A stretch of DNA of 64,000 nt from Streptomyces sp. MUM 2J (GTDB lineage: Bacteria; Actinomycetota; Actinomycetes; Streptomycetales; Streptomycetaceae). The translations under genes and the position numbers were made by a program. Under the pieces are notes generated by a model that saw nothing but the letters and a program-made list of their open reading frames with translations, made no database searches and was not told where the DNA came from. The first letter of the stretch is position 1. Each line of letters begins with the position of its first letter. The stretch spans positions 1 to 64,000 of the forward strand of contig NZ_JADWYM010000031.1 in NCBI RefSeq assembly GCF_022414535.1, read 5' to 3'. This document shows positions 39,826 to 48,787 of this stretch, in pieces.

Positions 39826-42800
39826 TCAAGGCGCTGTGTCTCCCCTTCTTCCTCGGGGCGGCACCGCCGGAGGGTGCTGCACGCTCTGTCCCGTCCGGGC
39901 TGCCCGGGGGGCGGCGTTCCGGTCGGCCGGGGGTGTGCCGGCACGAATGCCCGGCGGTGTCCGCACCGGGCCGGGCCCTGGCTGCGGGCCGGCGGCCGAC
40001 TCCGGACCACCGCCGGGCCGCGTCCCGCGGGGCGCGACACCCGGTGCCGCCCCCCGCGCGGGGGTGCCGCCTGGCGGCGAGCCGCTCAGCACGGCCCGGC
40101 CCTGGTCGAGCGTCATCGGCGGGGCGAACAGATAGCCCTGGCCGAAGTGGCAGCCCATGGCGGTCAGCAGCTCCCGCTGGGCCTGCTCCTCGATCCCCTC
40201 GGCGATGACCGCGAGGCCGAGCGTGTCGGCGATGCGCACGATGCCCTCGACGAGTGCGACCTGCCGGGGGTCGCGCGCGATGTCGTCGATGAACGACTTG
40301 TCGATCTTGAGTGTGTCGAGCGGGAACTCCCGCAGATAGCGCAGTGAGGAGAACCCGGTACCGAAGTCGTCCACGGCGATGCGCACCCCGCGCTCCCGCA
40401 GTTCCCGTATGGCGGAGTCGACCTGCCCGTCGCGCCGCAGCAGCACCGACTCGGTCAGCTCCAGCTGGAGCGATCCCGGAACGAGCCCCGGCGTGTCCAG
40501 TGCCCGGCGCACCTCGCCGAGGAAGCCGGCGTCGCGCCACTGCCGGCCGGAGACGTTGACGCTGACGTACGGTGCCGCCGACGCCTCCGCCTCACGCTGG
40601 AGCCGGGCGATGTCGGCGGTGGCGCTGCGCAGCACCCAGGCGCCCAGCGGATTGATGTGGCCGGTCTCCTCGGCGAGCGGGATGAACTGCCCGGGCGGCA
40701 CCGGCCCGTGCCGGGCGTACGGCCAGCGGGCCAGCGCCTCGAACCCGACCACGTCGCCCGCGGCGGTGCCGGCGAGGTCGACGACGGGTTGGTAGCGGAC
40801 CGCGAACTCGCCACGTGCGATGGCGTTGTCCAGTCCCGCCAGCAGGTCGTGCCGCTCGGCCGTCCGCGTCCGCAGCTGCGGCCGGAACCGGCACCACTGC
40901 TGCTTGCCCGCCGCCTTCGCCGCGTAGAGCGCGAGATCGGCCAGGGCCAGCAACTCCTCGGCGTCCTCACTGTCGTGGGCGGTGGCCACGCCCACACTGG
41001 CGGAGACGCCGAGGAGTTCGCCCGACAGCCGGAAGGGGCGCCCGAGGGCCTGGATCACCTGGGCGGCCAGCAGCTCGGCGTCCAAGGGCTGCCGGGCGTC
41101 CTCCATCAGCACCGCGAACTCGTCGCCGCCCAGCCGGGAGGCGGTGTCCGTGCGGCGCAGCGTCTGCGTCAGCCGCTCGCCGACGGCTCTGAGCAGGCGG
41201 TCGCCGACGGAGTGGCCGAACGTGTCGTTGACGGTCTTGAAGCCGTCGAGGTCGATGAAGAGCAGGCAGCTCAGGGTTCCTTCCCGGCGTCCCCGCAGCA
41301 GCGCGCGCCCGGTCCGCTCCAGCAGCAGGGTGCGGTTGGGCAGGCCGGTGAGCGAGTCGTGGAACGCGCGCTGCGTCAGCTCGTGCTCCAGCTGGCGCTG
41401 CTCGGTCACGTCCCGCAGGGTGACCACCAGCCCGGCCACGGTCTGGTCCTCGCGCAGGTCCCGGCAGCGCACCTCCACCTCGATGCGGTCGGCCTCGCGC
41501 GCCACCCACCAGTGGTCGTGGGACTCCTGGCGGCCGTGCCGGCAGAGGACGCTCAGTGTGCGGTCCACCCGGCCGCGGTCTTCCGGGTCCACCAGGTCCC
41601 GCAGCGGCGTCCCGTTGAGCGCGGAGCTGCCGAACACCGCCTCGGCGGACGGAGTGGCGTAGCGCACGGTGCCGTCACCGTCGACGATCAGGATCACGTC
41701 CGAGGCGTTGCGCACCAGGGTGCGGAAATAGGCCTCGCTCTCCCTGCGGACGATCTCCTTGCGCAGCGCGATGCGGTCCACGGCCAGCCCCGCGTGTGAG
41801 GCGAGGATCTCCAGGGAGCCGCGTGTCTCGTTGAGCCGGCGCTCGGGGCCCGCGGCCACCAGGGCGCCCCCGAGCACGGCGCCGGGCCGGTCGGGACGGA
41901 TCATCGGGCACACCAGGGCACTGGGCAGGGCGCCGAGCCGGTCGACGAGCTCCGGCGGCAGCGCCGAGACGGGCACGGCCCGGGTGCGGCCGGGCGGGGC
42001 GGCGGTCGCGGTGCCGGCCGCGGGCAGCCAGCCGTACAGCTCGGCTGCCTGCCGGGCGGTGAGCAGCAGGGTGCGGTGCCGGGTGTTCGGCCCGCACAGG
42101 CCGGCCACGGCGCGGTCGCAGGCCCGCTCGATCTGCAGCGGCGTCATGGCCGCGACCAGTTTGGCCGTCGCCTCCCGCAGTGTCTGCTCCCGTGTGACGG
42201 CCTTGCGGTGCGCCGCGACCATGCCCGCGAGCCGGAGGATCACCAGCAGGAACAGGGCGGTGGAGAACGCGGCCAGCACCGTCGCGTCCGCCACCCGGCC
42301 CGACTGCTGCTCGAAGAGCAGGACCGCGGGCGCGAGCAGGGTGGCCGCGGTCAGCAGCGCCAGCCGCTGCCAGTGCGGCAGCAGGGAGTGCGGCGGCGGC
42401 TCCGCCGCGGTCAGCTCCGCCATGGACGGATGGAGCGCGGCCAGCCCCCACGCCGTGTAGAAGACGACCCAGCCGGCGTCCAGCAGCGTGCCCGCCTGCC
42501 AGGTCCCGTTCAGCTGGAGGATGCCGTAGGTGATGTCGAAGCACAGCAGCGTCACCGTGCCCAGCACCAGCAGTTGCACGGCGCGGTTGCGGCCGGAGCC
42601 GGGGCTCGGCGCGAGCAGCCGGATCAGCAGCGCGAGCACCAGCACGTCGCCCAGCGGGTAGGCGACACTGATCACCCGCTGCTGCCACGTCAGCCCGTCC
42701 TGGGTGGCCAGCGGATGCACCAGGTAGACCCACACGGGCAGCGCCAGACCGGCCGTGATGATCAGCGCGTCCAGCAGGCTGGGCACGTCCCGGTCCGCCC

Positions 42801-43146
42801 ACCGGTGGCGGACCAGACCGAACAGGCCCGCGGCGAACAGCGGGTAGACGGCCAGGTAGCAGGCGTCGGCGGGGGAGGGGAACGGGTTGGACGCCTGGAA
42901 GTACTGCTCCTGCACGTTGTAGTACGTGTCGCCCGCCGAGAAGGCCAGCAGCCCCGCCGCCAGAGCCAGCCAGGGCCACCGGTGCGCGGGCCGGTGGACG
43001 ACCACCCCGGTCACGACGGCCGCCGCACCGCTCAGGCCGATGACCGCCCACAGCGGTGCACGCAGTTCCGGTACCGCCATGTAGATGCTCGTGACCGCCG
43101 CGACCATGGCGAGGTAGGCGGCCGGTAGCCGGTGGATCGGCGGCAC
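39826..43146 (-). CDS. Membrane GAF-PAS-GGDEF-EAL protein (CdgC-like)
   Basis: About 1106 residues from GTG 43146, which follows GGAGGGGG; an ATG 26 codons upstream lacks a site. Domains: some nine membrane helices (8-313), GAF-like region (328-458), PAS (473-578), GGDEF (about 595-755) and EAL (about 770-1010), then a disordered Pro/Gly/Arg tail. The diguanylate cyclase site is intact (GGDEF 673-677), with an inhibitory-site RRTD five residues before it; the phosphodiesterase site starts FEALARW (EAL 803-805) and DDFGTGFSSL is present. The protein should make and/or degrade c-di-GMP at the membrane. Architecture matches Streptomyces CdgC. Confidence 0.93.
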   Translation of the reverse strand: MPPIHRLPAAYLAMVAAVTSIYMAVPELRAPLWAVIGLSGAAAVVTGVVVHRPAHRWPWLALAAGLLAFSAGDTYYNVQEQYFQASNPFPSPADACYLAVYPLFAAGLFGLVRHRWADRDVPSLLDALIITAGLALPVWVYLVHPLATQDGLTWQQRVISVAYPLGDVLVLALLIRLLAPSPGSGRNRAVQLLVLGTVTLLCFDITYGILQLNGTWQAGTLLDAGWVVFYTAWGLAALHPSMAELTAAEPPPHSLLPHWQRLALLTAATLLAPAVLLFEQQSGRVADATVLAAFSTALFLLVILRLAGMVAAHRKAVTREQTLREATAKLVAAMTPLQIERACDRAVAGLCGPNTRHRTLLLTARQAAELYGWLPAAGTATAAPPGRTRAVPVSALPPELVDRLGALPSALVCPMIRPDRPGAVLGGALVAAGPERRLNETRGSLEILASHAGLAVDRIALRKEIVRRESEAYFRTLVRNASDVILIVDGDGTVRYATPSAEAVFGSSALNGTPLRDLVDPEDRGRVDRTLSVLCRHGRQESHDHWWVAREADRIEVEVRCRDLREDQTVAGLVVTLRDVTEQRQLEHELTQRAFHDSLTGLPNRTLLLERTGRALLRGRREGTLSCLLFIDLDGFKTVNDTFGHSVGDRLLRAVGERLTQTLRRTDTASRLGGDEFAVLMEDARQPLDAELLAAQVIQALGRPFRLSGELLGVSASVGVATAHDSEDAEELLALADLALYAAKAAGKQQWCRFRPQLRTRTAERHDLLAGLDNAIARGEFAVRYQPVVDLAGTAAGDVVGFEALARWPYARHGPVPPGQFIPLAEETGHINPLGAWVLRSATADIARLQREAEASAAPYVSVNVSGRQWRDAGFLGEVRRALDTPGLVPGSLQLELTESVLLRRDGQVDSAIRELRERGVRIAVDDFGTGFSSLRYLREFPLDTLKIDKSFIDDIARDPRQVALVEGIVRIADTLGLAVIAEGIEEQAQRELLTAMGCHFGQGYLFAPPMTLDQGRAVLSGSPPGGTPARGAAPGVAPRGTRPGGGPESAAGPQPGPGPVRTPPGIRAGTPPADRNAAPRAARTGQSVQHPPAVPPRGRRGDTAP

Positions 43147-43258
43147 TACACGCCCCCTCCGCTGGGAGGAGTCCGGGCTGCGTACGGGCGTCGTCAACCT
43201 GGGCTTCCCACCGATCGTAGGCATGGTCCGGCACGGCCTGCATCTCGTGCGGCGGGGC

Positions 43259-44314
43259 TCAGCGGTCCTCGGCCCCGGGGCGCCGTGGGTCCGGGTAACC
43301 GCGCGGGTTGGCGTGCTGGAAGCGCCAGGCGTCCCGGCACATGTCGTCCAGGTCCCGCCCGGGACGCCAGCCCCAGGCCCGGGCGACGGCCCGGGCGTCG
43401 GCGACACGTTCGGCCACGTCGCCCGAGCGGTGCGGCGTCACCGTGTACGGCACCGGTCTGCCCGCCGCGCGGGAGACGGAGGCGATCACCTCCAGGACGG
43501 AACTGCCCGTGCCCCGGCCCAGGTTGTACACGTGCATGCCCGGGGCGTCGGCGAGGCGGTCCAGCGCCACCCGGTGAGCCTCGGCGGCGTCCATCACGTG
43601 GACGTAGTCCCGTACGCCGGTCCCGTCCGGTGTGGGGTGGCCGGTGCCGTAGACCGGCAGCCGCTCCCGCAGGCCGGCCGCGACCTGCGCCGCGTACGGC
43701 ATCAGGTGCTCCGGTACGCCGTGCGGAGCCTGTCCGAGCAGCCCGCTGGGATGGGCGCCGGCCGTGTTGAACAGCCGCAGGCACAGCACGGTGTACTCGG
43801 GGCGGCGCCGGCACACGTCGGCGAGGATCTGCTCGCACATCCGTTTGGAGGTCGCGTAGGGGGTCAGGGGGCGGGCCGGCGTCGACTCGTCGAGTGGTCC
43901 GGGTCCTGCGTCGCCGTAGACGGAGCCGGCGGAGGAGAACACCAGCCGGTGCACGCCGTGCTCGTGCATCACGCGCAGCAGGGCGGTGGTGCCGCCGACG
44001 TTGGCGTCGTAGTGGTCGGTGGGCGTGCGCAGCGACGCGGCTCCGGACGTGCGCGCCGCGAAGTGCACCACCGCGTCCACCGCGTGCCGTTCGAAGACGA
44101 CGGCCAGCGCGTGCCGGTCGCGGAGGTCCAGTTCGTGGACGGCGCCGACGAAGCGGCCGGCGAGCTGTTCCACGCGCGCGAGGACCTGCGGTGCGCTGGT
44201 GGAGTAGTCGTCGACCGCGATCACCTCGTAACCGTGGTCCAGCAGCTCGACACACGTGTGGGACCCGAGGAAGCCGGCCCCGCCGGTGACCAGGACTGTG
44301 GACGCTGCGCTCAT
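43259..44314 (-). CDS. galE: UDP-glucose 4-epimerase
   Basis: A 351-residue extended short-chain dehydrogenase starting at ATG 44314. NAD motif TGGAGFLGS (about 9-17), SSAGSVYGD and the catalytic YATSK (YxxxK) are intact; C-terminal VADARAVARAWGWRPGRDLDDMCRDAW is typical of GalE. It interconverts UDP-glucose and UDP-galactose (or the GlcNAc/GalNAc pair). No Leloir-pathway partners (galT, galK) are near, so a role in supplying a nucleotide sugar for surface glycan is likelier; the operator shared with the GT2 gene supports this. Confidence 0.94.
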   Translation of the reverse strand: MSAASTVLVTGGAGFLGSHTCVELLDHGYEVIAVDDYSTSAPQVLARVEQLAGRFVGAVHELDLRDRHALAVVFERHAVDAVVHFAARTSGAASLRTPTDHYDANVGGTTALLRVMHEHGVHRLVFSSAGSVYGDAGPGPLDESTPARPLTPYATSKRMCEQILADVCRRRPEYTVLCLRLFNTAGAHPSGLLGQAPHGVPEHLMPYAAQVAAGLRERLPVYGTGHPTPDGTGVRDYVHVMDAAEAHRVALDRLADAPGMHVYNLGRGTGSSVLEVIASVSRAAGRPVPYTVTPHRSGDVAERVADARAVARAWGWRPGRDLDDMCRDAWRFQHANPRGYPDPRRPGAEDR

Positions 44315-44340
44315 GGGTCCGGCTCCTCGCACAGGACGTC

Positions 44341-44356
44341 GTACGTTTACGCCGTA
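44341..44356. promoter_or_regulatory. galE operator identical to the GT2 site
   Basis: GTACGTTTACGCCGTA, exact complement of 35187-35202, 27 bases upstream of the galE start. It is in an AT-richer patch continuing to TATATCC. Confidence 0.7.
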
Positions 44357-44471
44357 TATCCAGACTGTGCGCCCACCGCGCGTGCCCGTCAAGCGCTGTC
44401 GGCCGGTGGTGGGGCCCTGGTCCTCCTCGCCGCGTGCGAGAGGGCGGTTCGGGGCGTCCGGTGTTGCCTGC

Positions 44472-45362
44472 TCAGGGGCCGGCCGGCGCGGTGTACAGGG
44501 GAAGCCGCGGATCGACCGGCCGGCCGGGCCAGGTGTCGCGGATCCAGGCGTGGTCGGGGTGGTCGCGGATCAGCCAGGCCCGCTCGGTCCCCGGGCCGGC
44601 CATGACGTTGAGGTAGTACATGTGGTGGCCGGGCACGGCCATGGACGGGCCGTGCCAGCCGTCGGGGACGAGGACGACGTCCCCGTCACGGACCTCGGCC
44701 AGCACGTCCGCCCCCCGGCCCCGTCCCGAGGGGGAGACCCGCTGGTAGCCGAGGCCGGGCGTCGAGCCGTGGGCGGCGAACTCGAAGTAGTAGATCTCCT
44801 CCAGTTGCGACTCCTCGCCCGGCCGGTGCTCGTCGTGCTTGTGCGGCGGGTACGAGGACCAGTTGCCGCCGGGCGTGACCACCTCGACCGCGATCAGCTT
44901 GTCGCACTCGAACACCCCGGCCGCGCCGAAGTTGTTCACCTGGCGCGAGCAGTCGCCCGTCCCGCGCAGTTCCACCGGGACGGCGGAGGCGGGGCCGTAC
45001 CGGGCGGGCAGCCGGAGGGAGCAGCGGGCACCGGTCAGTGCGAAGCGTCCGCCACCGGCGGAGGCGAGGGTCGCCCGGGCGTCGCGCGGCGCGTAGGCGA
45101 AGTCGCTCACGCCGCTGAAGACGTCCCGGCGGCCGGCCAGTTCGAACGAGTTCCGGCCGAAGTCGTCGCTGACGGTGACCGCGCAGCCGCCGGCCAGCGG
45201 GAGGACGATCCACTCGCTGTCGCCGGTGTCGAAGGTGTACGCGCCACCCGGCGGCAGGTCGAGGACCCGCAGGCGGGAGTGGCCCCAGCCGGCGCTCTCG
45301 GGCGTGATGTCGACGGTGTGGGGGCCGGCGGCCGCCGTGCCCGCGGGAAGGTGGTAGGTCAT
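44472..45362 (-). CDS. iolB: 5-deoxy-glucuronate isomerase
   Basis: A 296-residue double-cupin enzyme of myo-inositol breakdown, converting 5-deoxy-glucuronate to 5-dehydro-2-deoxy-gluconate. Family landmarks: SSYPPHKHDEH (metal His), EEIYYFEF, GYQRVS and VLVPDGWHGPSMAVPGHHMYYLNVMAG. ATG 45362. It is divergent from the sugar ABC importer, with paired promoters between. The other core genes (iolC, iolD, iolA) are not in the window. Confidence 0.94.
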   Translation of the reverse strand: MTYHLPAGTAAAGPHTVDITPESAGWGHSRLRVLDLPPGGAYTFDTGDSEWIVLPLAGGCAVTVSDDFGRNSFELAGRRDVFSGVSDFAYAPRDARATLASAGGGRFALTGARCSLRLPARYGPASAVPVELRGTGDCSRQVNNFGAAGVFECDKLIAVEVVTPGGNWSSYPPHKHDEHRPGEESQLEEIYYFEFAAHGSTPGLGYQRVSPSGRGRGADVLAEVRDGDVVLVPDGWHGPSMAVPGHHMYYLNVMAGPGTERAWLIRDHPDHAWIRDTWPGRPVDPRLPLYTAPAGP

Positions 45363-45587
45363 ACGGTGCCTCCGGGTCACAACAGGCCGACGGCCGTGTC
45401 GACCGCGTCCGCGACACCGCCCCCGGCCGGGTGGGGCTGCGAGGGCCCCTCGCAGCTCCCCACCCGCGTCAGGGGTACCCGGCACCGCGGGGGGTATGGA
45501 TCAACTCCGACACGGCTCATGGCGATCAGATCGAACATGCGCGACGCTCCTCGCTGCGGGGCGATGGCCCTGCCGCCTCCCAGGTGT

Positions 45588-45692
45588 AGGTGCCGGGGTC
45601 GACGCTGTCAATATTTTGTACTTACATTCGGACCTTTGGGTGAAAATATGTCCTGACAAAGTATTGACAGTGGGCATGCCAAGAGCTTGGAT
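45588..45692. promoter_or_regulatory. Divergent promoters and operator of the iolB/ABC importer locus
   Basis: An AT-rich island. Two outward-facing TTGACA -35 boxes lie in the perfect inverted repeat CTGTCAATA (45605-45613)/TATTGACAG (45662-45670). Seventeen bases from each lies a possible -10: TTGGAT at 45687-45692 (plus) and TACACC at 45582-45587 (minus, read leftward). Between them is ATGTCCTGACAA (45648-45659), an imperfect TTGTC-CT-GACAA dyad typical of a GntR-type operator. The perfect version is at 55620-55631. The rest of the region (45363-45780) holds no gene. Confidence 0.6.
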
Positions 45693-45780
45693 CCGGTCCC
45701 AGCGCACCAGCACGGCCGCGGCGGTCCCCACCCGCCGCGATTCCACCCTTGCCCCCGTCGCACAGTGAGGTGCCGGAGAG

Positions 45781-46803
45781 ATGGATCGCTCTGCCCGTCC
45801 CGCACGTCCCCGCGGACTCGCCCCCGCGCTCGCCCTCGCCGCCGCGGCGGTCCTGACCCTGGCCGGCTGCTCCAGCGGTTCCGGTGGCAGGAAGTCCGAG
45901 GAGGGCGGTGCGGGCGCCTCCGCGGGCAAGGCCACCACGCCCCGCATGACCGTCGCCCTGGTCACGCACCAGTCGCCCGGCGACACCTTCTGGGACATCG
46001 TCCGCAAGGGCGCCGAGGCCGCCGCGGCCAAGGACAACATCAGACTGGTCTACTCCGCCGACCCGAACGCGGGCGGCCAGGCGAACCTGGTCCAGAACGC
46101 CGTGGACCAGAAGGTCGACGGCATCGCGCTCACCCTGGCCAAGCCCGACGCCCTGAAGGACGTCCTCGGCACGGCCCGGAAGGCCGGCATCCCCGTGGTC
46201 GGCCTCAACTCCGGGCTGAGCGAATGGAAGAAGCTCGGTCTGCTGGAGTTCTTCGGCCAGGACGAGACCGTGGCCGGCCGGGCCCTCGGCAGCCGGCTGA
46301 ACCGGGCCGGCGCGAAGAACGCCGTCTGCGTCATCCAGGAGCAGGGCAACATCGGCCTCACCCAGCGCTGCGACGGTGTGCGCGGGACGTTCTCCGGATC
46401 CGTCGAGAACCTCTACGTCAACGGCGCCGACATGCCGTCGGTCAAGGCGACCGTCACCGCCAAGCTCAAGCAGGACCCCTCGATCGACCACGTCATCGCG
46501 CTCGGCGCCCCGATCGCGATGACCGCCACCCAGTCGGTCTCCGAGGCGGGCAGCAGCGCGAAGGTGGCGACCTTCGACCTGAACAAGGAACTGACCGGCG
46601 CGATCGCCGGGGGCAGCATCGAATTCGCCGTCGACCAGCAGCCCTGGCTCCAGGGCTACCTGGCGGTCGACGCCCTCTGGCTGTACCGGACCAACGGCAA
46701 CTACCTGGGCGGCGGCGAGCAGCCGGTGCTGACCGGCCCGGCCTTCGTCGACAAGGGGAACGTCGACGAGATCGACGCCTTCGCCGCGAAGGGCACCCGG
46801 TGA
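45781..46803 (+). CDS. Sugar (inositol-type) ABC transporter substrate-binding lipoprotein
   Basis: A 340-residue periplasmic-binding-protein type I (RbsB-like) lipoprotein: signal peptide then lipobox LAGC (Cys30), and a sugar-binding fold (VALVTHQSPGDTFWDIVRKGAEAAAA ... VDGIALTLAKPDALKDVL ... PVVGLNSG). Start ATG 45781. It delivers a sugar or cyclitol to the following permease. Association with iolB and an IolE-like enzyme makes myo-inositol or a relative the likely ligand. Its stop overlaps the permease start by four bases. Confidence 0.92.
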   Translation: MDRSARPARPRGLAPALALAAAAVLTLAGCSSGSGGRKSEEGGAGASAGKATTPRMTVALVTHQSPGDTFWDIVRKGAEAAAAKDNIRLVYSADPNAGGQANLVQNAVDQKVDGIALTLAKPDALKDVLGTARKAGIPVVGLNSGLSEWKKLGLLEFFGQDETVAGRALGSRLNRAGAKNAVCVIQEQGNIGLTQRCDGVRGTFSGSVENLYVNGADMPSVKATVTAKLKQDPSIDHVIALGAPIAMTATQSVSEAGSSAKVATFDLNKELTGAIAGGSIEFAVDQQPWLQGYLAVDALWLYRTNGNYLGGGEQPVLTGPAFVDKGNVDEIDAFAAKGTR

Positions 46804-47873
46804 GCAGTACGGCCCGTCAGGCCCCGCCGGCCCAGGGCGCACCGGTACCGGGCGACGGCGCGGACGGCCGGGCCCGGAAGCGCTCCACGGCGGTCGCCCT
46901 GCTGGCCCGGCCCGAGGTCGGCGTCCTCCTCGGAGCCGTGGCGGTCCTCGTCTTCTTCCTCGTGGCGGCCCCGGCCGTCCGCCAGGCCGGCGCGATGGCC
47001 ACGATCCTCTACCAGTCGTCGACCATCGGCATCATGGCCCTGCCCGTGGCCCTGCTGATGATCGGCGGCGAGTTCGACCTGTCCTCCGGCGTCGCCGTGA
47101 TCACCTCGGCGCTCACCGCGAGCATGCTGAGCTACCAGCTGACGGTGAACGTCTGGACCGGCGTCGCCGCCGCCCTGCTCGTGTCGCTGGCGATCGGTGC
47201 CCTCAACGGCTGGATGGTGGTCAGGACCGGGCTGCCCAGCTTCCTGGTCACCCTCGGCACCTTCCTGATCCTCCAGGGCGTCAACCTCGCCGTGACCAAG
47301 CTCGTCACCGGTAACGTCGCCACCGACGACATCAGCGACATGGACGGTTTCGGCCTGGCCCGGCAGATCTTCGCCTCGTCGTTCGCCGTCGGCGGGGTCC
47401 GGGTGAAGATCACCGTGGTGTGGTGGCTGCTCTTCGCGGCGCTGGCCACCTGGGTGCTGCTGCGCACCCGGTTCGGCAACTGGGTCTTCGCGGTCGGCGG
47501 CGCCCGGGAGTCCGCCCGCGCCGTCGGCGTCCCGGTGGACCGCACCAAGATCATCCTGTTCACGGCGGTCGGCTTCGGCGCCTGGTTCGTCGGCATGCAC
47601 AACCTGTTCTCCTTCCGCACCGTCCAGTCCGGCGAGGGCGTCGGCCAGGAGCTGATCTACATCGCCGCGGCCGTCATCGGCGGCTGCCTGCTCACCGGCG
47701 GCCAGGGCTCCGCCGTCGGCCCGGTCTTCGGCGCCTTCATGTTCGGCCTGGTGAACCAGGGCATCGTCTACGCCGGCTGGAACCCCGACTGGTTCAAGGC
47801 CTTCCTCGGCGCGATGCTCCTGGGCGCCGTCCTCGTCAACCTGTACGTCCGGCGCACGGCCACCCGGAGGTGA
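46800..47873 (+). CDS. Sugar ABC transporter permease
   Basis: A 357-residue RbsC-like permease with about ten membrane helices after a 40-residue soluble leader. GTG 46800 overlaps the binding-protein stop (GTGA). Typical family segments: IGIMALPVALLMIGGEFDLSSG (first half), GWMVVRTGLPSFLVTLGTFLILQGV, and AAAVIGGCLLTGGQGSAVGPVFGAF near the C-terminus. It forms the membrane channel as a homodimer. The ATPase gene follows four bases after its stop. Confidence 0.93.
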   Translation: MSSTARQAPPAQGAPVPGDGADGRARKRSTAVALLARPEVGVLLGAVAVLVFFLVAAPAVRQAGAMATILYQSSTIGIMALPVALLMIGGEFDLSSGVAVITSALTASMLSYQLTVNVWTGVAAALLVSLAIGALNGWMVVRTGLPSFLVTLGTFLILQGVNLAVTKLVTGNVATDDISDMDGFGLARQIFASSFAVGGVRVKITVVWWLLFAALATWVLLRTRFGNWVFAVGGARESARAVGVPVDRTKIILFTAVGFGAWFVGMHNLFSFRTVQSGEGVGQELIYIAAAVIGGCLLTGGQGSAVGPVFGAFMFGLVNQGIVYAGWNPDWFKAFLGAMLLGAVLVNLYVRRTATRR

Positions 47874-47877
47874 CGCC

Positions 47878-48786
47878 ATGACCACCGACGCCATCGGCAC
47901 GCACGGCGCGGCCGGGAGCACACCCCCACCGGGCCCGGCACCCCTGGCCGAACTGCGGGGCGCCGGCAAGTCCTACGGCGCCGTCCGCGCCCTGTACGGC
48001 GTCGACCTCGCCGTCCGCCCCGGCCGGGTCACGTGCGTCCTCGGCGACAACGGCGCCGGCAAATCCACCCTCATCAAGATCGTCTCGGGGCTGCACCGGC
48101 ACACCGAGGGCACCTTCCTCGTCGATGGCGCCCCGGTGCGCTTCCGCAGCCCCCGCGACGCCCTCGACCGGGGCATTGCCGCCGTCTACCAGGACCTGGC
48201 GACCGTCCCGCTGATGCCGGTGTGGCGCAACTTCTTCCTCGGCTCCGAGACGACCAAGGGCCCCCGGCCCTTCCGCCGCCTGGACATCGCGGCGATGAAG
48301 AGGACGGCCGACCGCGAACTGCGCGGCATGGGCATCGTCCTCGACGACCTCGAACAGCCCGTCGGCACCCTCTCCGGCGGCCAGCGCCAGTGCGTCGCCA
48401 TCGCCCGCGCCGTCCACTTCGGCGCCCGCGTCCTCGTCCTGGACGAACCCACCGCAGCCCTCGGCGTCAAGCAGTCCGGCGTGGTGCTCAAGTACATCGC
48501 CGCCGCCCGCGACCGCGGCCTCGGCGTCGTCCTCGTCACCCACAACCCGCACCACGCCCACCTGGTCGGGGATCACTTCAGCGTGCTGCGTCTCGGTACC
48601 CTCGAACTCTCCGCCGACCGCAGCGAGGTGAGCCTTCAGGAGCTGACGCACCACATGGCCGGCGGAGCCGACCTCGCCGCCCTCGAGCACGAACTGGCCC
48701 AGGTCCACCACGCCGGCGCCGAGGAACACCCCGAGGGGGACCTCTCAGCGCCGGTGACGACGCGCACCGAGGAAGGAACGCCCTGA
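47878..48786 (+). CDS. Sugar ABC transporter ATPase (single-domain)
   Basis: A 302-residue ATPase with one ABC domain: Walker A GDNGAGKST (about 58-66), signature LSGGQRQCVAIARA, Walker B VLVLDEPTAALG and the switch His in VTHNPHH. RbsA-type ATPases are usually double-length, about 500 residues; this FrcA/InoK-like single-domain form would work as a homodimer. A 45-residue tail follows the ABC domain. The next gene starts one base after its stop. Confidence 0.92.
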   Translation: MTTDAIGTHGAAGSTPPPGPAPLAELRGAGKSYGAVRALYGVDLAVRPGRVTCVLGDNGAGKSTLIKIVSGLHRHTEGTFLVDGAPVRFRSPRDALDRGIAAVYQDLATVPLMPVWRNFFLGSETTKGPRPFRRLDIAAMKRTADRELRGMGIVLDDLEQPVGTLSGGQRQCVAIARAVHFGARVLVLDEPTAALGVKQSGVVLKYIAAARDRGLGVVLVTHNPHHAHLVGDHFSVLRLGTLELSADRSEVSLQELTHHMAGGADLAALEHELAQVHHAGAEEHPEGDLSAPVTTRTEEGTP

Positions 48787-48787
48787 C

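Noticed and set aside
43224..43407. Upstream start for the GGDEF-EAL protein
   Set aside because: The extension is Pro/Thr/Arg-rich and has no ribosome site, while GTG 43146 follows GGAGGGGG.
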